This document shows positions 1 to 12,700 of a DNA stretch of 64,000 nt, in pieces. Each line of letters begins with the position of its first letter. Position 1 is the stretch's first letter. A program made the translations under genes and the position numbers. The notes below the pieces were generated by a model. It saw only the letters and a list, made by a program, of their open reading frames with translations. It did no database searches and was not told where the DNA came from. This DNA is from Nelumbo lutea (lineage: Eukaryota; Streptophyta; Magnoliopsida; Proteales; Nelumbonaceae): NCBI GenBank assembly GCA_022828595.1, contig JAKGHH010000003.1, positions 51,139,759-51,203,758 of the forward strand, read 5' to 3'.

Positions 1-919
1 TCAGCTTGGAAATATGTTCAACCAATTGTCTGAAAGTAGATACCACCATGTAAGTTACTATTTACTAAATGTTACTTTCACCAAAAAAAATAACCATTGT
101 TAGTGGACAAGTTCAAAAGAGATAAACTAAAAGCAAAAATTTTGTTCTATAAGAAAATAATAAAAATTTTAATAAAAGAGAATGTTGATAGTGTATACAT
201 GCTAGTTCATATAGAGCAAATACTCCATCGATCTATAGTTATTCCCGTTAGCCTACATATAGTCTTACACATCGATTGTACACTAGTGTTTGTGATGGAA
301 TTTAAGTAAGACTATTTCTATCCACTGGTGGATCAAATCATGTTCCCATCCTGTTGGACACTTCAACCCTGATGGAAAAAAATTAAAAGACTTTTCAGAT
401 TTAAGAATCTCTGGAATTCACACGATGATTGTGTTGAAATCATAAAGAACTCTTGGAATTTAGAAGATCTTGGGGAAGGGCAATCAAGGGTAATAAAGGT
501 CTGTAAAAAAGATGAAAAAGAGATTTATCTAAATGGAATAGGCAGGTGCTAGGTAAGGTGCAAGATAGAATTAAAAGGTTGCAACTTGATTTAAGTACGA
601 AAAGGAATAAAGCTGGTAGTTCATTCAGCCAATCAAAAATGAAAGAGATTGAGAGTCAGTTGGATGAAGAATTAAAAAGAGAAGAAATCCTTTGGGCGCA
701 AAAATCAAGACAGGTGTGGCTGAAACTAGGTGATAAAATACAAAATTATTTCATAGAGCTACTATGCAAAGAAGGGCCAAAAATCGAATTGTGACTCTAA
801 AAAATTAAGAGGAAGAATGGGTTAGAGGGCAGGACCAAATCACAAGACTTTTGATAGAGCATTTTGAAAAGTTGTACACCTCACCAAGTTCAAATGACAG
901 GGGAGGCCTATTAAATTTA

Positions 920-1186
920 GGCCTCGCTTGGTTCATGAGACTATTCCGATTCCAACTGTTTGGTTGGATGGAATCGGAATCCATTCCCATATCTACTGGA
1001 ATTGCATTTCTCCATTTTAGGGAATAGCCATTCTCTGCCCCTTCCTAGGGAATGAAATCCCATTCCAGCTGATTTCAATTCCCATTCCCATTCCGGTCTG
1101 AACCAAACAGATTATGGAAATGGGTCATTCCGAATCCGATTCCGGTGGATTTTGATTCCGATTCCGACTGCGAACCAAACGGACCC
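920..1186. mobile_element. Harbinger/Tourist-like MITE
   Basis: A 267-bp insertion in the L1 has imperfect terminal inverted repeats, GGCCTCGCTTGGTTC at the left and the complement of GAACCAAACGGACCC at the right. It is flanked by TTA at 917-919 and 1187-1189. The interior is made of repeated GGAATCGGAATCC-like words and their complements. A 3-bp TTA duplication and G-rich ends are typical of PIF/Harbinger MITEs. It has no coding capacity. A related copy lies near 38164-38419. Confidence 0.75.
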
Positions 1187-3309
1187 TTAGTCAATTAAGT
1201 GATCACTGAAGTCCTCCATTACATGAAAACAACAAAACAAAAACAAAGTTTAATGACTATAAAACTTTACATGAACAAAGCTTATAATAGAGTTGAATGG
1301 GATTTTATTAAACAGATTCTGGAAAAAAAATGGGTTTTGGGGAGGTGTTCTCAAATTGGGTAATGCAATGTATAACTTCTGTGACCTATCAAATTTTAGT
1401 AGATGGGAACCCAAGCAGAATTCTATACCCATCTAGAGGATTGAGACAGGATGACCCTCTATTTCCTTATTTGTTCCTGCTATGTTCCGAAGTTTTATAT
1501 TTGGCTCTAGAGCATCTGCATTCCTTTGGTGATATTTCTGGTATTAAACTGAACAATCAATGTCCAGCCATCACTCACTTATTTTTTGTAGATGATTCAT
1601 ACACCTTCTCCAAAGCAAGTATTTTGGAAGGGAGGGTGATAAATGGAGGCTTTGAAACATTATGAGGAAGTCTCGGGTCAGACGGTGAATCTCTCTAAAA
1701 AGTCTTTTTTTAGCACAAAATTGCACCCAAAGCTTCAGAAAGTAGTTGCACATGTATTGGGTATTAAAAAAGTGACTAGACCTTCAATTTATTAAGGTAT
1801 CCCTTATTGTGTGGTTGTGACAAAGAAAAAATTGTTTAACTACCTGTGTGAGAGAATGGAAAGGAAAACCATGGGGTGGAAAAACTCTTTCCTTTCCACT
1901 TCAGGAAAGGAAGTTTTGATCAAATCTGTTTTAACTGCAATACCTTCATATGCGATGTCTTGTTTTCTAATTCCTAAAGGCATATGTGATCAGCTTGCAA
2001 AGGCTGAAAGAAAGTTCATGTGGGGTGAGTCAAATAAGCAAAAAAAAGATAAATTGGATAAGCTGGAAGAAAATGTGTAGAAGCAAGTTTGATGAGGGGC
2101 TGAGCTATAGGGATCCTCACCTTTTTAATTTAGCTTTGTTAGCAAAACAAGCTTGGAGATTCTGTGTTAATAGAAACAGTCTATGGAATCAAGTGATTAA
2201 TGCAAGGTATGTGAATGGTAAAAGCTTCTGGAACCTCAAGGCTCCTTCAAATTGCTCGTAGGGTTTCAGAAATTTACTGGCAGGAAGGGATATCTCAAGT
2301 GGGGAACACAGACATTTGGGATGACCCGTGGCTCCCTAGTATGCCTTTCTTCAAACCAATGGGTCCAAGAGGAAATAATCCTCAATCAAATGGGTGAATG
2401 AATCATAAATCAGCAAAACAATTGTTGGAACAGAGAGAAAATAGATCAAAACTTCAAGGAATTTACAGCCAGAAAAATTCTTGAACTGGATCTTCCTTGT
2501 GTAGCAAATAAAGACAATTTATTTTGGACATTAGACCCTAAAGGTAAATTCTCAGTAAAGTCAGCCTATCATGTGTCTCTCAACCTCTACACAAAACAAA
2601 ATAGTGCTGATTCCCCCTCCTTGAGTTTATCTATTAGTCACTGGAAGAAAACCCGGTCATTAAATATCCCTCAGAAAATCAAGCACTTCATCTGGAACTG
2701 CTGTCATAACAGCATAGCAGTAAACCAAGTTTTGGCGGGTAGAGGATTAAAAGTCACTGAGACTTATTTGTCCACTCTGTGAGAAGGCTTCAGAAAGCAT
2801 GCCCGTGCATCTTGGTTTGGGTGCAATCTGAATTTGCTGTTTGGCGTTGAATTTGAAAACTTCTCTTTTGCTGATGAGTGGTGGAGTAGATGACTGGACC
2901 AATTTGCTTATCGTTGAGTTTTCAGCTACTATGTTGTGGAGACTATATGGAAAGCAAGAAATGATTTTGTTTTTAATGGTCTGTGTCCTAATCCGTTTGT
3001 AACCATTCTCACTGTGAACAGGTTGATGAAGGAAGTCAAGGCAGCTTCCCCTCAAGAATTGCTGCTGGTAGTTGGATTAGGATTTTACCTGGTTTTTGTT
3101 TAGCTAGAACTGATGGCAGTGGTTTTGGTTTTGTAATCGAAAATGACAGTGGATCTTTTGTGCAAGCTACTTGTGGATCATGTAAGATGTTGTCTGCAGA
3201 GAAGCTTTTAATTTGCTATTAAAGCTCTTTCTACCAGAACTTTTGAGTGTCAACCATGTTCTTGGCCGATTATTGCTGACATCTTGGGTTTGAAAAATGG
3301 AGAGTTTAC

Positions 3310-3431
3310 ATCTCCCCACGAGGGACCACCCTACAACACATCCCCGCCGTGTATTGGGAACATCTCTCGATAATAACATGTTCCCAATACACTGCGGGCA
3401 TGCGCTGTGGGGCGGCCCCTTGAGGGGAGGA
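3310..3431. mobile_element. Foldback MITE, family FB copy 1
   Basis: The stretch is an almost complete hairpin. The left arm has CATCTCCCCACGAGGG and GTGTATTGGGAACAT; the right arm has ATGTTCCCAATACAC and CCTTGAGGGGAGG. It interrupts the RNase H part of the surrounding L1. The inner motif TTGGGAACATCT and its complement recur in four other hairpins in this window (5785, 16138, 21583 and 21815), which defines the family. Confidence 0.7.
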
Positions 3432-3882
3432 TATGTGATCTCTTGAATGGAATATTTCTAAAGTTCTGCTTCGTGAATAGACACTTTAATTTGTGTCTGC
3501 TGCTCATTGTCTTGCTTCAAAAGGTTCAATCCTCCAGTTTGGTTGGGCCTAGCCTAAGGGCTGATTCTGGTTTAAAAATGCTTGAAAATGAAAGACCTCC
3601 ATAATCAGTTTGTTTGTTTGTTTTTTTTTTTAGTTTGTAGTTTCTTTGTGTGGTTGTGTTCAGTTGTTTTTTTCAGCTTTGTCTGGTCTTGGTGTTTGTT
3701 GCTTGGTTGTAATCCAAAAAAAAAAATTAAGACTATCATCACATGTCAGATCCAAATCGATTATATCAGCACATGTCAGAGGCACATTCCAATTAATGTT
3801 TTATATATTTTGCAAGCATGTCAGCTATCTATTATTTACCGACCCATGGACAGTTTTTGCTGTCAAACCTTACTTATTAGTA

Positions 3883-4235
3883 TAGGGGTGTCAATTGGAC
3901 TGGATTTGGTCCAATTCTATCCAGTCCAATGTGAGTGCATTATAAATGTATCAGGTCCAATTCAATTTAATAAATATTTTAGACCATTTTGGATCGGTCC
4001 AATTTAATGTTTGGACCATCCGATTTATTCAAATTCGTTTTTATTTAGATTGGTTTCAACCTAAACCTGGTCCATTAGCATCTATATTCTTATCTTATAT
4101 CAATGGACTAGATATTTGCTTAATCTAATTCAATCCAATCTAATCTAATAAATATTTTGGATTAGATTGGTCCAATCCAATATGTCTTGTTGGTCTGTCC
4201 AATCTGTCAAAATTGATTTTGTAGTGAACAGAATA
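3883..4235. mobile_element. hAT-type MITE fragment (TAGGGGTGTCAATTGG family)
   Basis: The left end TAGGGGTGTCAATTGGACTG is the same as the left end of the complete element at 34343-35508, and the interior shares the repeated TGGTCCAATC and CCAGTCCAA words. The matching right terminus (TTGGCACCCCCA) is not seen before unrelated sequence starts near 4235, so this copy looks truncated or diverged at its right side. Confidence 0.6.
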
Positions 4236-4696
4236 AGATTGATGGGAGGAGGATGTAAGACCTTTTGGATATGGTGTTCACTTGTGACTAGTATGCAACA
4301 GATCCTATGTCCCTTTTTTGGCTTTCTTCATCAAACCACTTGATAGAGTAAGTCTAAATAACTAAACTAGAATTCAGGGAGTAGAGAATTTTTGTAGGGC
4401 TGAAACAAATTGGATTGAATTCTAATAAAGAGAATATATATTCGAATCCGATTATCCAATAATAATTTGATATACCCACACTTGACCCCAAATATTCACT
4501 TTAAATTCAATTAGATTTGAAAGGGGTGTTTTGACAATACAAATGATTTTGTTTATTTTTTTTACAAAGAAGTATGAATTTGCCTAATGCAGATTTTTGA
4601 TTTACACTGCACAGCTATAAACATTCAGAAGGACAACAATTCATACTCTATGCATCAACACCTGCTCATGATTTGGCATCAATTTCGAGCTGGCAC
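4236..4696. other. Intergenic, nothing recognised
   Basis: AT-rich sequence with only short chance ORFs. No element ends, RNA gene or coding similarity was recognised. Confidence 0.5.
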
Positions 4697-5240
4697 TAGG
4701 GTTGTTCATAAGAAGGCCCAACCCGACCAAACCGACCAACCCAGATCGATCCAACCCGAGTTGGCCGGATTTTCATCAGCACTGGTCAGTTTTGGGTTGT
4801 ACAAATTCATAAACCGATGATTCGGGTCGGTTTCAGTTTTCTTGTGTAAAAACCAAAACCGACCCGAACCGAACCGACTTAGTTCCTACTTAACTATTTA
4901 AATATATATTTCGATTTTAAATTAAATCGACCTAATCTATTTAAATATATTTTATATTTAAAACTATTAAATAAAGATATTTCAATTTTACATAAAAACT
5001 GAAATATCTGACAACCCAAACTTTCACCACACAAGCACATGGGCCATGGGGGGAATGGATGAACTTAGAGCCAAAACCGACCCAAACCGACCCAAACCGA
5101 CCCAACCCGACTCAAACCGACCAGGTCAATTTTACTTAACACTGGGTCGGTTTTGATTTCCATCTCAGGTAACCCGACCAGTTTGGGTCAGTTGGAAAAA
5201 CCTCTGTAAACCGACCTAACCCGACCCGTGAACAGCCCTA
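4697..5240. mobile_element. hAT-like non-autonomous element, 544 bp
   Basis: It begins TAGGGTTGTTCA and ends TGAACAGCCCTA, a 12-bp terminal inverted repeat with one mismatch. It is flanked by a perfect 8-bp duplication, GCTGGCAC, at 4689-4696 and 5241-5248. The interior is subterminal clusters of CCGACCCAAACCGACC-like words in inverted orientation around an AT-rich core. An 8-bp duplication with C/TAGGG ends fits the hAT superfamily. No ORF of note. Confidence 0.85.
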
Positions 5241-5248
5241 GCTGGCAC

Positions 5249-5784
5249 CTACCCCGACAATACTTTGAGCCTACAAATTCTGACCCTCAACTGATCGGTC
5301 ATTCTCCCTTTTTTTTATATGTCATAGAGGTTGACAAAACATGAAAACAAGTATATAAAAGATGGATTCGACTATGATGCTAGAAAAAATATGAAACCAA
5401 AAAAACTTGCATACGATCAACCGGTATTATAAAAGAGGTGATCAATTAGGTGGCATTTATCAAAATTCATAGGTGCTTTGATTAATCTTCCAGTACCATA
5501 TCTTTCCGGTATCATAGATTTTCTCATAAAATATGTAAAATTTATAGAATTAAATATAAAATAAGCAATAACTAAGCAAAAATGGACTTGTTTAAATCCC
5601 AAATGTCAAATCTCTCTCTCTCTATATATATACATACTGTGTGAAATGGATTTCCCACCTACCCGATGGCACACGCAAAAAATCTATATAAAGCAGATCT
5701 CTAATCTTTTTATCCGTTAATTTTTGCACGTGGCCTTCTTATATGTATTATATAAATGCATCCAATCAAATTGAATTATAATAG
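5249..5784. other. Intergenic, nothing recognised
   Basis: AT-rich, with a short CT/TA microsatellite near 5611-5630. No gene or element end was recognised. Confidence 0.5.
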
Positions 5785-5943
5785 ATGTGACGCTCCTCAC
5801 AAATGGGCGCCTCACAGGCATATCCATTGTGTATCGGAAACATCTCCCATAAATAATAATTAATAAGTATGGAAAATGTTCCCAATGTATGATTGGATGT
5901 ATATGTGAGATGTCTATGAGGCCCACGGTGTAAGGAACAGATC
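5785..5943. mobile_element. Foldback MITE, family FB copy 2
   Basis: The arms are CGCTCCTCACAAATGGGCGC with GGAAACATCTCCCAT at the left, and ATGTTCCCAAT with GAGGCCCACGGTGTAAGGA at the right, around an AT-rich loop (ATAATAATTAATAAG). The arrangement matches copy 4 at 21583. Confidence 0.65.
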
Positions 5944-6355
5944 AAAAGCAATACCCATTCGGATGAGCTGAGACAAAATCATACACAACCAGCTGAATTA
6001 CCAATCACAGTTGAACATACCAGTGGTTACTGTGGGCTCCATGTGGACACGTTTTCAAATATGATCCGATATTCGAATCCAATCTTATTTATATTCACCC
6101 ATATCCATTTTCGCTCTTTGTATAATCCACCTCCACCCATCAAAGGAAGGAGGAGGCAAAAAGTAGGAAAAACTTTTGGCTGTTTGGAAAAAACAGCACG
6201 AGAGCCAAAGTTTTCCCCAAAAGGAAAGGAAAACGTAAGGCAAGAGGTGTAATTTTCTCAAAGATCATCATCCATGGTTAATAATTGTCATAGTTTGGTA
6301 ATTACACATTGCCGCCCTAAATTGGGGGATGGTGACACTTTTAACCTCTTGAAAT

Positions 6356-6766
6356 TAGGGGTGTAAATGGTATTCAAAAATCTGATTTCAAATTCGATAT
6401 TCGATATAATCGAATCAATTTGGATAATTCGAATATCTAATCTGTCAAATTCAAATATTTTATTTTTACCGAATAGTTAATCGGATTCGAATTTGGATAT
6501 GACTTGATTCGATTCAATAAATATTTGAATTCGACCGATTATTTAATTTTTATATATAATATATAAAATATTTTATATAATTTATATATATAATAATTAA
6601 GTTATATAAATAATTTATATATTTTATATCAAAAAAAATATTTATTTTATATATTTATTAATTATCTAAAATGATTAATTAATCGAATTCAAATATCAAA
6701 TTTTCTAATCGGATTTGAATTTAGATATTGCTTGATCCGATTGGAGTTCGATCCATTTACACCCTA
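6356..6766. mobile_element. hAT-like non-autonomous element, 411 bp
   Basis: Starts TAGGGGTGTAAATGG and ends CCATTTACACCCTA (terminal inverted repeats). Flanks are CTTGAAAT (6348-6355) and CTTGAAAC (6767-6774), an 8-bp target duplication with one mismatch. The interior is AT-rich with ATTCGAATTTGGATAT-like inverted words. No coding capacity. Confidence 0.8.
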
Positions 6767-6774
6767 CTTGAAAC

Positions 6775-7632
6775 TTTGTTTTATAATAAAAATATTCTCT
6801 TAAACTCTTGATCTTAGAAAATAGAAAATTACAAAATGATTCATTTGAGATTCAAAATGGAAAGCAAAAAGGCTACCAAAATGATGAAAAATCAGTATCT
6901 CTTCTTCGGCAAGGGTTTCGAAGCACAGCAACCCCACTAAAAAGAGATATCTGTGCTTTGAGCAATGGTCATTTTGGTAGATTTTTCTCCGTCCATTGAA
7001 TTTTTAATGGACAACTTGGGGGCATTATACAATGTGAATTGTTTTTATTGTTCTCGGTTTCAAAAACAAGGTTGTTTCTTAAAAGTAAATTACAAGAAAA
7101 CATTCTATATGCATTTAAATTTGGTTTCAACATGTTTTAATATAATTATTCAAGATCATGTTTTATAAATCATATAATTTCTATATTAAAAAAATGTTTT
7201 TATTTTAAAAATCAATATTTTATTGATTCCAAAAAATAAGTATTGTTTTTTAAAACAACCCAACTCCGATTCCCTTTTGAAAACAAAAATAGAGTTTTAA
7301 GAACATGTTTTTTATTTGATGTAACGATTTCTCTAAACTAAACAAATGAAAACAAAACAATCATATTGCAGAATACCTCCTTACGGGGTGTTCAAAAACA
7401 CGGTTGGTTTGTTTTGGAAAATAGAGGCAACTACCGTTAGTAATTATAATTTCATCGTTAACCATTAGCAGAATAGCGGTAAAGTGATGAAATCTAAAAA
7501 TTCAGTGGATCTTTATGAGAAAACAAAAGTTCAAGGGGCTAAGTATCACTACCTCTTAAATACGTGTTGCAGTCAGTAATTAATCATGATACTTTTAACC
7601 CCCAAAAAATCCACTTTTCGATTCCTCTTTCG
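6775..7632. other. Upstream region of the bHLH gene
   Basis: About 850 bp before the pyrimidine repeats of the bHLH leader. AT-rich with only short ORFs. I saw no convincing TATA box; the promoter presumably lies in the distal part of this interval. Confidence 0.4.
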
Positions 7633-7973
7633 ACTCTCTCTCTCTCTCTCTCTCTCTTAAAACTTAAAAGCGCGAGAAACAATGCCAGAACAAAGTAGTG
7701 AAGGGAGATTATTTCGAAGGCTCCCTACGCTTGTTAGTTCTGAGCGTCTGTTTTCCTCTCTCTCTCTCTCTCTCTGAATTCTTTGTTTCCCTCGAAACCC
7801 CAAATTTCTCCGGCTTATCGGGCGATGGATCTGTAACCCGTTTCGCCGACAGCCTCGCTTTTGGGTTTCCAAACTCCCCCCTCACTGTAGATGCTCTTTA
7901 TTAACCCTAGCCCATCTAGTGGATTACCTTTGCTAAGGCTCTCTACAGAAAACTTATCCTCGCTATCTCCGGC
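7633..7973 (+). promoter_or_regulatory. Pyrimidine-rich 5' leader of the bHLH gene
   Basis: Two CT microsatellites (about 7633-7658 and 7757-7777) lie directly upstream of the start codon at 7974. CT/GA repeats in plant core promoters and 5' UTRs are common (Y-patch or GAGA-like elements), so this is probably transcribed leader. Short upstream ATGs occur, for instance at 7682, 7698 and 7824. The transcription start cannot be fixed from sequence alone. Confidence 0.5.
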
Positions 7974-9726
7974 ATGGCTAATAACCCACCGGAAGGCCTA
8001 GGCGATGATTTCTTTGAACAGATCTTATCAATTCCTTACACGGGAAACGACTCCGCTTTGGCGGGAAATGACGGGAATTTGGCGGGAACAGCGGGTTCGA
8101 TGGTCCTGCAGTTGAGCTCTGGAGATGGTTCTAGCCACGTTGCCGGAGGTGGTTTCCAGGGAACGGTTTTCCCGCTGGGTTTGAGCTTGGACCAGGCAAA
8201 GAGCGGCTTCGTGAAGCCGGAGGAGGCGTCGGGGGGCGATAAACGGTTTCGGGAGGAAACTGACGGAAGAGCTCCTTCTGGAAAAAACGTAAGTACGTCT
8301 CCCTCCGTGTATGTTTCCCTTGTTGCCCTATATGTCCCTGGGGTTTGATTGAATTGACATGCATGTTGACCGGTCGATGTTTTGTTTCCTCTTTCGGGAA
8401 GACACTCGATTTCATTTTTGTTTTAGGGTAAATTTGAGATAAAATTTGCTATAAAAAAAGGAACCCAGAGCTATTTATGATTTCAGGTGCTGGTTTTCCG
8501 GTTTAGTTGCCGGAAACCAGTTTTAGAATTTCAGTTGAATTCGTCGCGTTTATTAGGAGATTATTGGCACATCATTCCATTTAACCTTTTCGTTCTTTCA
8601 CACAGAAAGTTCCAAAACGGGCAAAAAGGGAGAAGTTCGAGGACATTTTCCTGTATCTTCACGGGAAATTGTAGATTTCCTGAATTAGGGGGGATTCAGT
8701 GGGGTTGAGGGGTAGGGATAGGGGCATGCTTGTGAATGCAGATGAAATCTGCGTAATTATTTTTCTTTCTCTAAGCTTTGTCTTGTGCAGGATGGAGACT
8801 CTGTGCATTTGACGAATCTATTTCCGGCGTTTGGACATTTACAGACAAACCCAGTTCGGCCTGCCACTCCTCAGGTCCACCAGGTTGGGAAAAAAACAGC
8901 TGATCTGATTTCTCTCTGAATTTCGTATTGATGTTCATACAGAAACAGGCGCAAAACAATCTGGTAAACTTTCACGGATGTAAATGTCCTTTTGTCTTCA
9001 AAGGCGATAGTGCCACTGGTTCTATTCGGAAGTGATAGGAGTACGGCCGAAAATTTACTGAGTAAAAACACCATAGGGCCTTGACTCACAAGTCTTTTCA
9101 CTCGTTGATGTCTTCTAAAGAAAAGTGACACTTCTGACACAATATTGTCTGGTTTGGGTCCCTCCGGTTGGACGCTTGCAACATCCCTTGCAGCGATGCA
9201 CGGTGATCGTGGCACTCGTGCGAGGGGGTGCATCTGTTTTTTATGTCTTAAGGGCATTTTTGCCATTTCACATATTCAACTGAGATAACATTGTGCAAAT
9301 TTTACCCATGACTTCTTGAGAATGGTTGTACTTCTTTTTGTTGAATTCAAGGTATCCCTGCTTAATAGTTGAATAGTAATTTAAGTGGTTATTTTTCATG
9401 GAATCTGTGCAGCCATTTCATGGCCAGCCTAAACCAGCCACCGTTGCTAGCGTGGCACACCCACCGGCCATCCGACCGAGAGTGCGGGCTAGACGAGGGC
9501 AAGCCACCGATCCTCACAGTATTGCCGAGAGGGTAAGGTCGAATTATTTATACAAGAGGTACAAATAATTATGCTATGTGGGGTCTATGATTTTCTTGAG
9601 TAACCCTTCCAGGTAATGTGAAAATAGCATCCCCCATTTGAGGATACTCTGTAATTCCTAAACATTACCAAAAGAGTTTAAACCATATAGTAGTTTAACC
9701 ATGGTTCACTATGACTTCTTTTTTTT

Positions 9727-9765
<39 letters not shown>

Positions 9766-12700
9766 GAGAAGAGTTTTGCAAGAGTTTGTCACCACTTGAT
9801 GGATTGACTGATTTTTACTGCTTTCGATATATTGCTATACAACATAAAACCTAATTTACCCCCAAAAAATGCTTAACACCCTAACCATTTGTGATTTTCT
9901 TCCTGCTTTTGCCATATCTAATAAAACAATTCGCTTTTCATGTAGGATAGAGGAAAATTGTGGTTGAACATTTAAATATTTTTCTAAGGATATAAATGGA
10001 ATACTTGCATTACAATATTTTATTCCATTTATTATTATAAGGTAAAGGAACAAGTTTTTATGTTTAGGTTGTCATTTTCCTTACAACTTTACTAAATTAG
10101 CACTCTCTCTTAGACATTTATGATGCTTCAGAAAGATGAAGATAATAGATAATTATATATGTTTCTCATTGTTTCATCTTGGTTACAGTTACGCAGAGAA
10201 AGAATAGCCGAAAGAATGAAAGCTTTGCAGGAATTAGTTCCTAGCTCCAACAAGGTTATCATCTCTTCTCTGTGCTCATCTACCATTCCCTTACATCCAA
10301 GTTGGTTTTTTTTTTCATTTTACATTTCAAATAGTTGTATCTTGGATTCATGATTTGGTAGTTCACCATATATAACTGAAAAATGAAAAAAAGAAGAGGG
10401 ACAAAAAAAGGACTTAATAGCATTTTTGTTTGGGAACCAGACAAACTATGTATTATTAAAAATTGTACCATCCCTTGGGATTAACAAAACATAGAATAAT
10501 TAGAAAAAGAATGGAAGTAAAGTGTCCAAACATGTCTGGTAAAGCCAATTGTAATTAACCAAGTCATCCTGTCACAGGCATTGTTTCAACATTGTTCTGG
10601 GCCTTTAATTACAAAAAGGAGAAAAGGTCCAAAAGAAAGTTCCTGGCATCACCAAATGTCTGGCACTACTTGGAATTCGTAATAAAACTGCATAGTTTGC
10701 TTTTTTTAAGGATTTTTCTTCTTTTATTACAGTTAGGATGAGGAACCATGAACAGGTTGGTGATAAAACTGGGTAGTGCCAATTTGAAGGAATTGGTTCT
10801 GTTTTTACATGTATCTTAATAGATACGTTGATTAACAATTGATGGACCCCAATCAAATTTACTCACGGTCTTAACAGTTAAGTCCAATCCAAGGCCGATA
10901 ATTTTCAAGTGAGGGATAATTTTGGTGTGGATGCAAAGCCTTACTTACTACCACTCATACTGGATATTGGATGTGACAAATCAGCCCTGTAGCTGTCAAG
11001 GCAGTGGGATTGCCTTGTGTCTTGCTTTGTGTTCCTATATGGAAGTACAATAATTTTTCTTCAAAAAAAAGCACAATAATTTTAGGTGTAGTGTAGCTAA
11101 ACCATATAAAAAAAAGTACAATAATTTCAAGGATGTAAAAGATAATGCCAACTAGGGGAACAAGATAATTCCTAAAAAAAAAAATAGGAAACAAGCTAAA
11201 ACAACCAGATCTTTTATATATTAAAAAAATCACCTAGAGGAGCCCTAATCACCTAGGTGATAAGGTACTTTTCTGTTGCCCAGCCTTGACCTAGTGCCTT
11301 GACAACCATGAAGCAGCTTCAGGTATTTGGGGTTTAAGCTCCAAACTGAAACTTTGCAAAGGTAAGGATCTTGCTTCTTACTTGCATTGAAGAACTCCTT
11401 TCCTCGGTAAACAATAGCCTTCCAGAATGCTCCCTCATTTTTCAACAATGAGAAGAAATGATTAATGTACTACTACCTATGAATTAAAGTTGCAGAAACA
11501 TTTGATATATGGAGCTTGTATGATATGTATCACTTTCCATCTATTCTTGTCTTAGAAAAAAAAGTTCTGGTAGTTGCTTCCTCCCTAAAGGTTTTATAAA
11601 CGTATTACTCATTTTTATGCTGCAAAAGAGCCTCTTGAAAGCATTCAATAGCTATACTATTCATGGGGAAGGTTGCATTGTAAGAGGTATCTAAGCAGAT
11701 AATTTTGAAAACCTATATTCTTAAACCCTACAAGTAGATAACTGGTGTTAAAATAACCAATCACAATACCCCGCTACCCCAGTGTTGACTAATGAGATTG
11801 TTTCTCTCAGTACATTGGTTTTTATTTGCAACAAGCAATGCAATGAGATTGCTTTGCATGTCATAATTTATGCCTTTCAGCATAGAGCACATCAAATCTT
11901 TCAATTACCTTCATTTCCATATCTGCCAGTCCCTTGCAACCAGAGTAAAGATGCTAGGTGGTAAGCAAAAGATGATATGGTGAAGCTGAAGTAGGATCAA
12001 TTTATTTTTATTCAATGAAGATAACAAATTACATAACCATGTGAAGTCAATACAAGAATATTTTGAGAAAGGAAAGAGGGTTGTGGTGGTCATAGTAATG
12101 TTCCTATAATAAGACATTGGAGTACATGCATTCTCAATTTCTCATGCTGTAAGAATACTGGTGCTACAATTGATGTTGCGGGTGCTAATACTTCTTTCTC
12201 AATATATGGTCCATAGTTTCAGACTTTCAGGGAGTATGTAGTTCATCATCTTAGTGGAGAAAATGCACAGGTTCCTTTCACCCAACATAATTATGCATTT
12301 TTTTATCAGCGCATTAAATATGGAATTTCATTGTGTTCTTTTTAAATTTTAAGATAAGTAGGTGAGTAATCTGGGGCAAAGTTGCAATCTTAGTAGAGCA
12401 ATACAATTAAGGATATCAAGGTCAATAAGGCTCACCTTTGTATCAGTTGGTCCTTTGTTGCATATTTGCATTGTACTAATAATAAATGAAAATTTTTGTT
12501 GATTTATGATGTTATTGTTATGTATAAAAACAACAACAAAAAAAAGGAGAATGATTTTCAATAGAATCCAGATGTGCTTCACACCTCCTTTATATTGGAA
12601 GACCATATCCAGATACCTAAGCTCTCATTCAATTTATAATTAATGATTCATAGAGAACTGTTCCCAAATACAGATTTCTTGTAGCCACCCCTTGTCTAGC

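Larger units (their letters stand above)
1..3727 (+). mobile_element. Degenerate L1-type LINE, 5' end outside window
   Basis: Pieces of a plant L1 ORF2 lie in order in shifting frames. A linker segment is at 360-800. Reverse transcriptase at 1330-1665 shows GLRQDDPLFPYLF and the catalytic-box variant FVDDS (usually FADDS). The thumb/connection region (GWKNSFLSTSGKEVLIKSVL, then GLSYRDPHLFNLALLAKQAW) is at 1811-2260, a zf-RVT-like region at 2540-2860, and an RNase H remnant with DGSGFGFVI near 3100. The RNase H tail (SAAHCLAS, near 3500) resumes after a foldback MITE, and an A-run ends the element at about 3716-3726. Many stops and frameshifts make it inactive. It is interrupted by MITEs at 920-1186 and 3310-3431. 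Confidence 0.85.

Noticed and set aside
11248..11261. 14-bp perfect palindrome ATCACCTAGGTGAT
   Set aside because: Single and isolated in an intron with no partner sites; not enough to call a regulatory element.
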